Positions 62,343 through 64,000 of a DNA stretch of 64,000 bases are shown in pieces (position 1 is the first letter of the stretch; every line of letters begins with the position of its first letter). The translations under genes were made by a program, and so were the position numbers. The stretch lies in assembly GCA_031280685.1 (NCBI GenBank), contig JAITGM010000022.1, forward strand, positions 1 through 64,000. The letters run 5' to 3'. The notes below the pieces were generated by a model that searched no databases, was not told the origin of the DNA, and worked only from the letters and a program-made list of their open reading frames with translations. The stretch comes from Christensenellaceae bacterium. GTDB taxonomy: Bacteria > Bacillota > Clostridia > Christensenellales > UBA1750.

Positions 62343-63593
62343 ATGATGAAAGAATTGACCCAAATCGGAAAAGAAGCGCGAGAAGCGGCGATTAAGCTGG
62401 CGATTTCCGGCATTGAGCGGCGAAATGCGGCGCTGCGCCTGATGGCAGGCGCCCTGCGGGCAGGCGAAAAGGCCATTCTTTCGGCCAACGCGGAGGATAT
62501 CCGCAACGCGAAAGAGGCGGGCAAGAACGCGGCTTTTATCGAGCGGCTGACCCTGAACCCCGCGCGCGTGGAGGCGATGGCCGTGGGGCTTGAAAAGGTC
62601 GCGGCGCTCGAAGATCCGCTCGGCAGGGTTTTGGGCGGCTGGAAGCGCCCCAATGGCCTGGAGATCCGCAAGCTGAGCGTGCCGCTGGGCGTGATCGGCA
62701 TCATCTATGAGTCGCGGCCCAATGTGACCGCGGACGCTGCCGCCCTGTGCCTCAAATCGGGCAATGCCTGCATTCTGCGCGGTGGGTCGGACTCGATTCG
62801 CTCGAATTTGGCCATCGCGGAGCTTCTTCGCGGCGCGATCGAGCAGGCAGGCCTGCCGGCAGGCAGCGTTTCGATTCTGCGCGACCCCTCCCGCGAGGCC
62901 GCGGTCGCCCTGATGCGCATGCATGAACACCTCGATCTGCTCATCCCAAGGGGCGGCGCGTCGCTGATTCAAAATGTGATCAAAAACGCCAGGGTGCCCG
63001 TGATCGAAACCGGCACCGGCAACTGCCATATCTATGTGGATCAGGGCTGTGCGGATTTGAAGATGGCCGAAGAGGTCGTCGTCAACGCCAAGGTTTCCAG
63101 GCCGTCGGTCTGCAACGCGGCGGAAACGCTGCTGGTGCACTCGGCGGTCGCCAAGGCGTTTTTGCCGGGCTGCGTCAAGCGCCTTCAGGCCCAGGGGGTA
63201 GAAATTCGCGGCTGCGCCAAAACCCAGCGGCTTTGCCCGGGGATAAAACGCGCCACGCAAGCCGATTATTACGCGGAATTTCTCGATTTGATCCTGGCCG
63301 TGCGCATCGTGCCGGATCTGGACTCCGCGATTGCCCACGTCAACAAATACGGCACGAAGCATTCCGAGGCGATTCTCACGCAGGATCTGGACTCCGCAGC
63401 GAAGTTCCAGGCGGCGGTGGATGCGGCCGTCGTCTACGTCAATGCCTCGACGCGCTTTACCGACGGGGGCGAGTTCGGCTTCGGCGCCGAAATCGGCATC
63501 AGCAACCAAAAGCTGCACGCGCGCGGCCCGATGGGCCTGGAGCAGCTAACCACGATCAAGTACCTGGTGCAGGGCGGCGGGCAGGTTCGTTAA
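62343..63593 (+). CDS. proA: Glutamate-5-semialdehyde dehydrogenase (gamma-glutamyl phosphate reductase)
   Basis: NADPH-dependent enzyme of 416 residues that reduces gamma-glutamyl phosphate in proline synthesis. It has the ALDH fold with PLGVIGIIYESRPNVTADAA, ILRGGSDSIRSN, PRGGASLIQNV, the catalytic Cys in SRPSVCNAAETLLVH and the end GLEQLTTIKYLVQGGGQVR. Two adjacent ATGs (62343, 62346) follow GGGGAGG. The usual partner proB is not next to it here; the gene has its own strong promoter. Confidence 0.96.
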   Translation: MMKELTQIGKEAREAAIKLAISGIERRNAALRLMAGALRAGEKAILSANAEDIRNAKEAGKNAAFIERLTLNPARVEAMAVGLEKVAALEDPLGRVLGGWKRPNGLEIRKLSVPLGVIGIIYESRPNVTADAAALCLKSGNACILRGGSDSIRSNLAIAELLRGAIEQAGLPAGSVSILRDPSREAAVALMRMHEHLDLLIPRGGASLIQNVIKNARVPVIETGTGNCHIYVDQGCADLKMAEEVVVNAKVSRPSVCNAAETLLVHSAVAKAFLPGCVKRLQAQGVEIRGCAKTQRLCPGIKRATQADYYAEFLDLILAVRIVPDLDSAIAHVNKYGTKHSEAILTQDLDSAAKFQAAVDAAVVYVNASTRFTDGGEFGFGAEIGISNQKLHARGPMGLEQLTTIKYLVQGGGQVR

Positions 63594-63648
63594 AAGCCGC
63601 CCCCGGGCGGCTTGCAACGGCTTTGCCCGCGGAATCGTTAGAAAGGAC

Positions 63649-64000
63649 GTGAGGGCCCTGCAGGATATGGATCGCTTGGTGCGCGAATACGGCACGATGG
63701 TGCTCAAGCAGGCCTTCTTCTATTTGAAAGACAAGCAAAAGGCGGAGGATGTATGCCAGGAGGTCTTCCTGCGCATCTATAAAAAGCAGCCCAAGCTGCC
63801 CGATGAGCGCAGCGAGCGGGCCTACCTTTTGCGCGTGACCATCAACCTTTGCAAGGATGTGCTAAAGAGCGCATGGAGCCGCCGGGTTTTGCCCATGGCC
63901 GAGGGATTTGACGCCCCAAGCTCCGATCCCGGGCCGGAGACTGAGCTGATCGCAAGCGAGGAGCGCGTGCGGATCTATGACGCCGTGCTGGAGCTCCCGC
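63649..64000 (+). CDS. ECF-type sigma-70 family factor (partial, runs off window)
   Basis: The visible 117 codons cover region 2 and the linker of an extracytoplasmic-function sigma factor: LVREYGTMVLKQAFFYLKDKQKAEDVCQEVFLRIYKK is the core-binding and -10-recognising helix pair, then AYLLRVTINLCKDVLKSAWSRR. Region 4 begins around EERVRIYDAVLELP at the window edge. The start is unclear: GTG 63649 lies too close to GAAAGGA, and ATG 63667 has GAGG 12 bases upstream. It is missing from the ORF track because no stop is seen. Confidence 0.85.
   Translation, partial: MRALQDMDRLVREYGTMVLKQAFFYLKDKQKAEDVCQEVFLRIYKKQPKLPDERSERAYLLRVTINLCKDVLKSAWSRRVLPMAEGFDAPSSDPGPETELIASEERVRIYDAVLELP

Noticed and set aside
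62091-63518. 475-residue minus-strand ORF over proA
   Set aside because: Shadow of proA; starts and ends without signals, and its composition is typical of antisense frames.

Overview
This is a GC-rich window from what looks like an anaerobic Gram-positive bacterium of the class Clostridia. The evidence is strong AGGAGG-type ribosome sites, sigma-A promoters (TTGACA-17-TATAAT), an ANTAR antiterminator, DapL, a split archaeal-type glutamate synthase, type III glutamine synthetase, an Rrf2-IscS-IscU set and Firmicutes-type Opp and Lpl transporters. That placement, perhaps a high-GC gut lineage such as Christensenellales, is inference. I see no rRNA, tRNA, CRISPR array, prophage or intact insertion sequence.

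Layout. 0.1-4.3 kb: a PLP aminotransferase divergent from a D-2-hydroxyacid dehydrogenase/MATE pair; both promoters are followed by intrinsic terminators before the gene. 4.3-13 kb: a dipeptide/nickel-type ABC importer (BCDFA), then a HisC-like and a PatB/MalY-like aminotransferase and a frameshifted GNAT gene. 13-16 kb: a URO-D family protein, a small HTH regulator and an RraA-family protein, all on minus. 16-21 kb: DUF2461, phosphohexomutase, transketolase and a VOC protein. 21-22.1 kb: a decayed YdcF/DUF218 gene. 22-26 kb, minus: Hsp33, a methyltransferase, a DUF624 protein and an M20 amidohydrolase. 26-35 kb: a second peptide importer (oppABCDF) in one run with an M24 peptidase and a PepV-like dipeptidase, under tandem promoters and with a 36-codon upstream ORF. 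35-38 kb: Rrf2 regulator, cysteine desulfurase, IscU and an aldo/keto reductase. 38-42 kb: an Lpl-type sugar ABC importer without its ATPase.

42.8-56.6 kb is the most coherent region. A ten-gene minus-strand run encodes glutamate synthase domain 1, FMN domain 2, PurA, a polyferredoxin, an FAD oxidoreductase, the GXGXG domain 3, a glutamine-synthetase-like protein, an ANTAR regulator, CTP synthase and DapL. Divergent from it lies glnN (type III glutamine synthetase). The glnN leader carries a hexaloop hairpin that overlaps an intrinsic terminator, the kind of target ANTAR proteins bind. The genes together make glutamine and glutamate and pass nitrogen into CTP, AMP and lysine/peptidoglycan. 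The GS-like protein lacks several residues expected in a true GS.

56.8-64 kb: an OtnK-like kinase with an Asp/Glu-racemase-family partner, a TPR protein built of nearly identical 126-bp repeats next to a small membrane ORF, purF, proA and the start of an ECF sigma factor running off the end. A dispersed repeat of the 'CGTCATTGCGAGG...GCAATCC' type lies at several transcript ends. Two full peptide importers with dedicated peptidases, several amino-acid transaminases and a large nitrogen operon suggest an organism living largely on peptides and amino acids.
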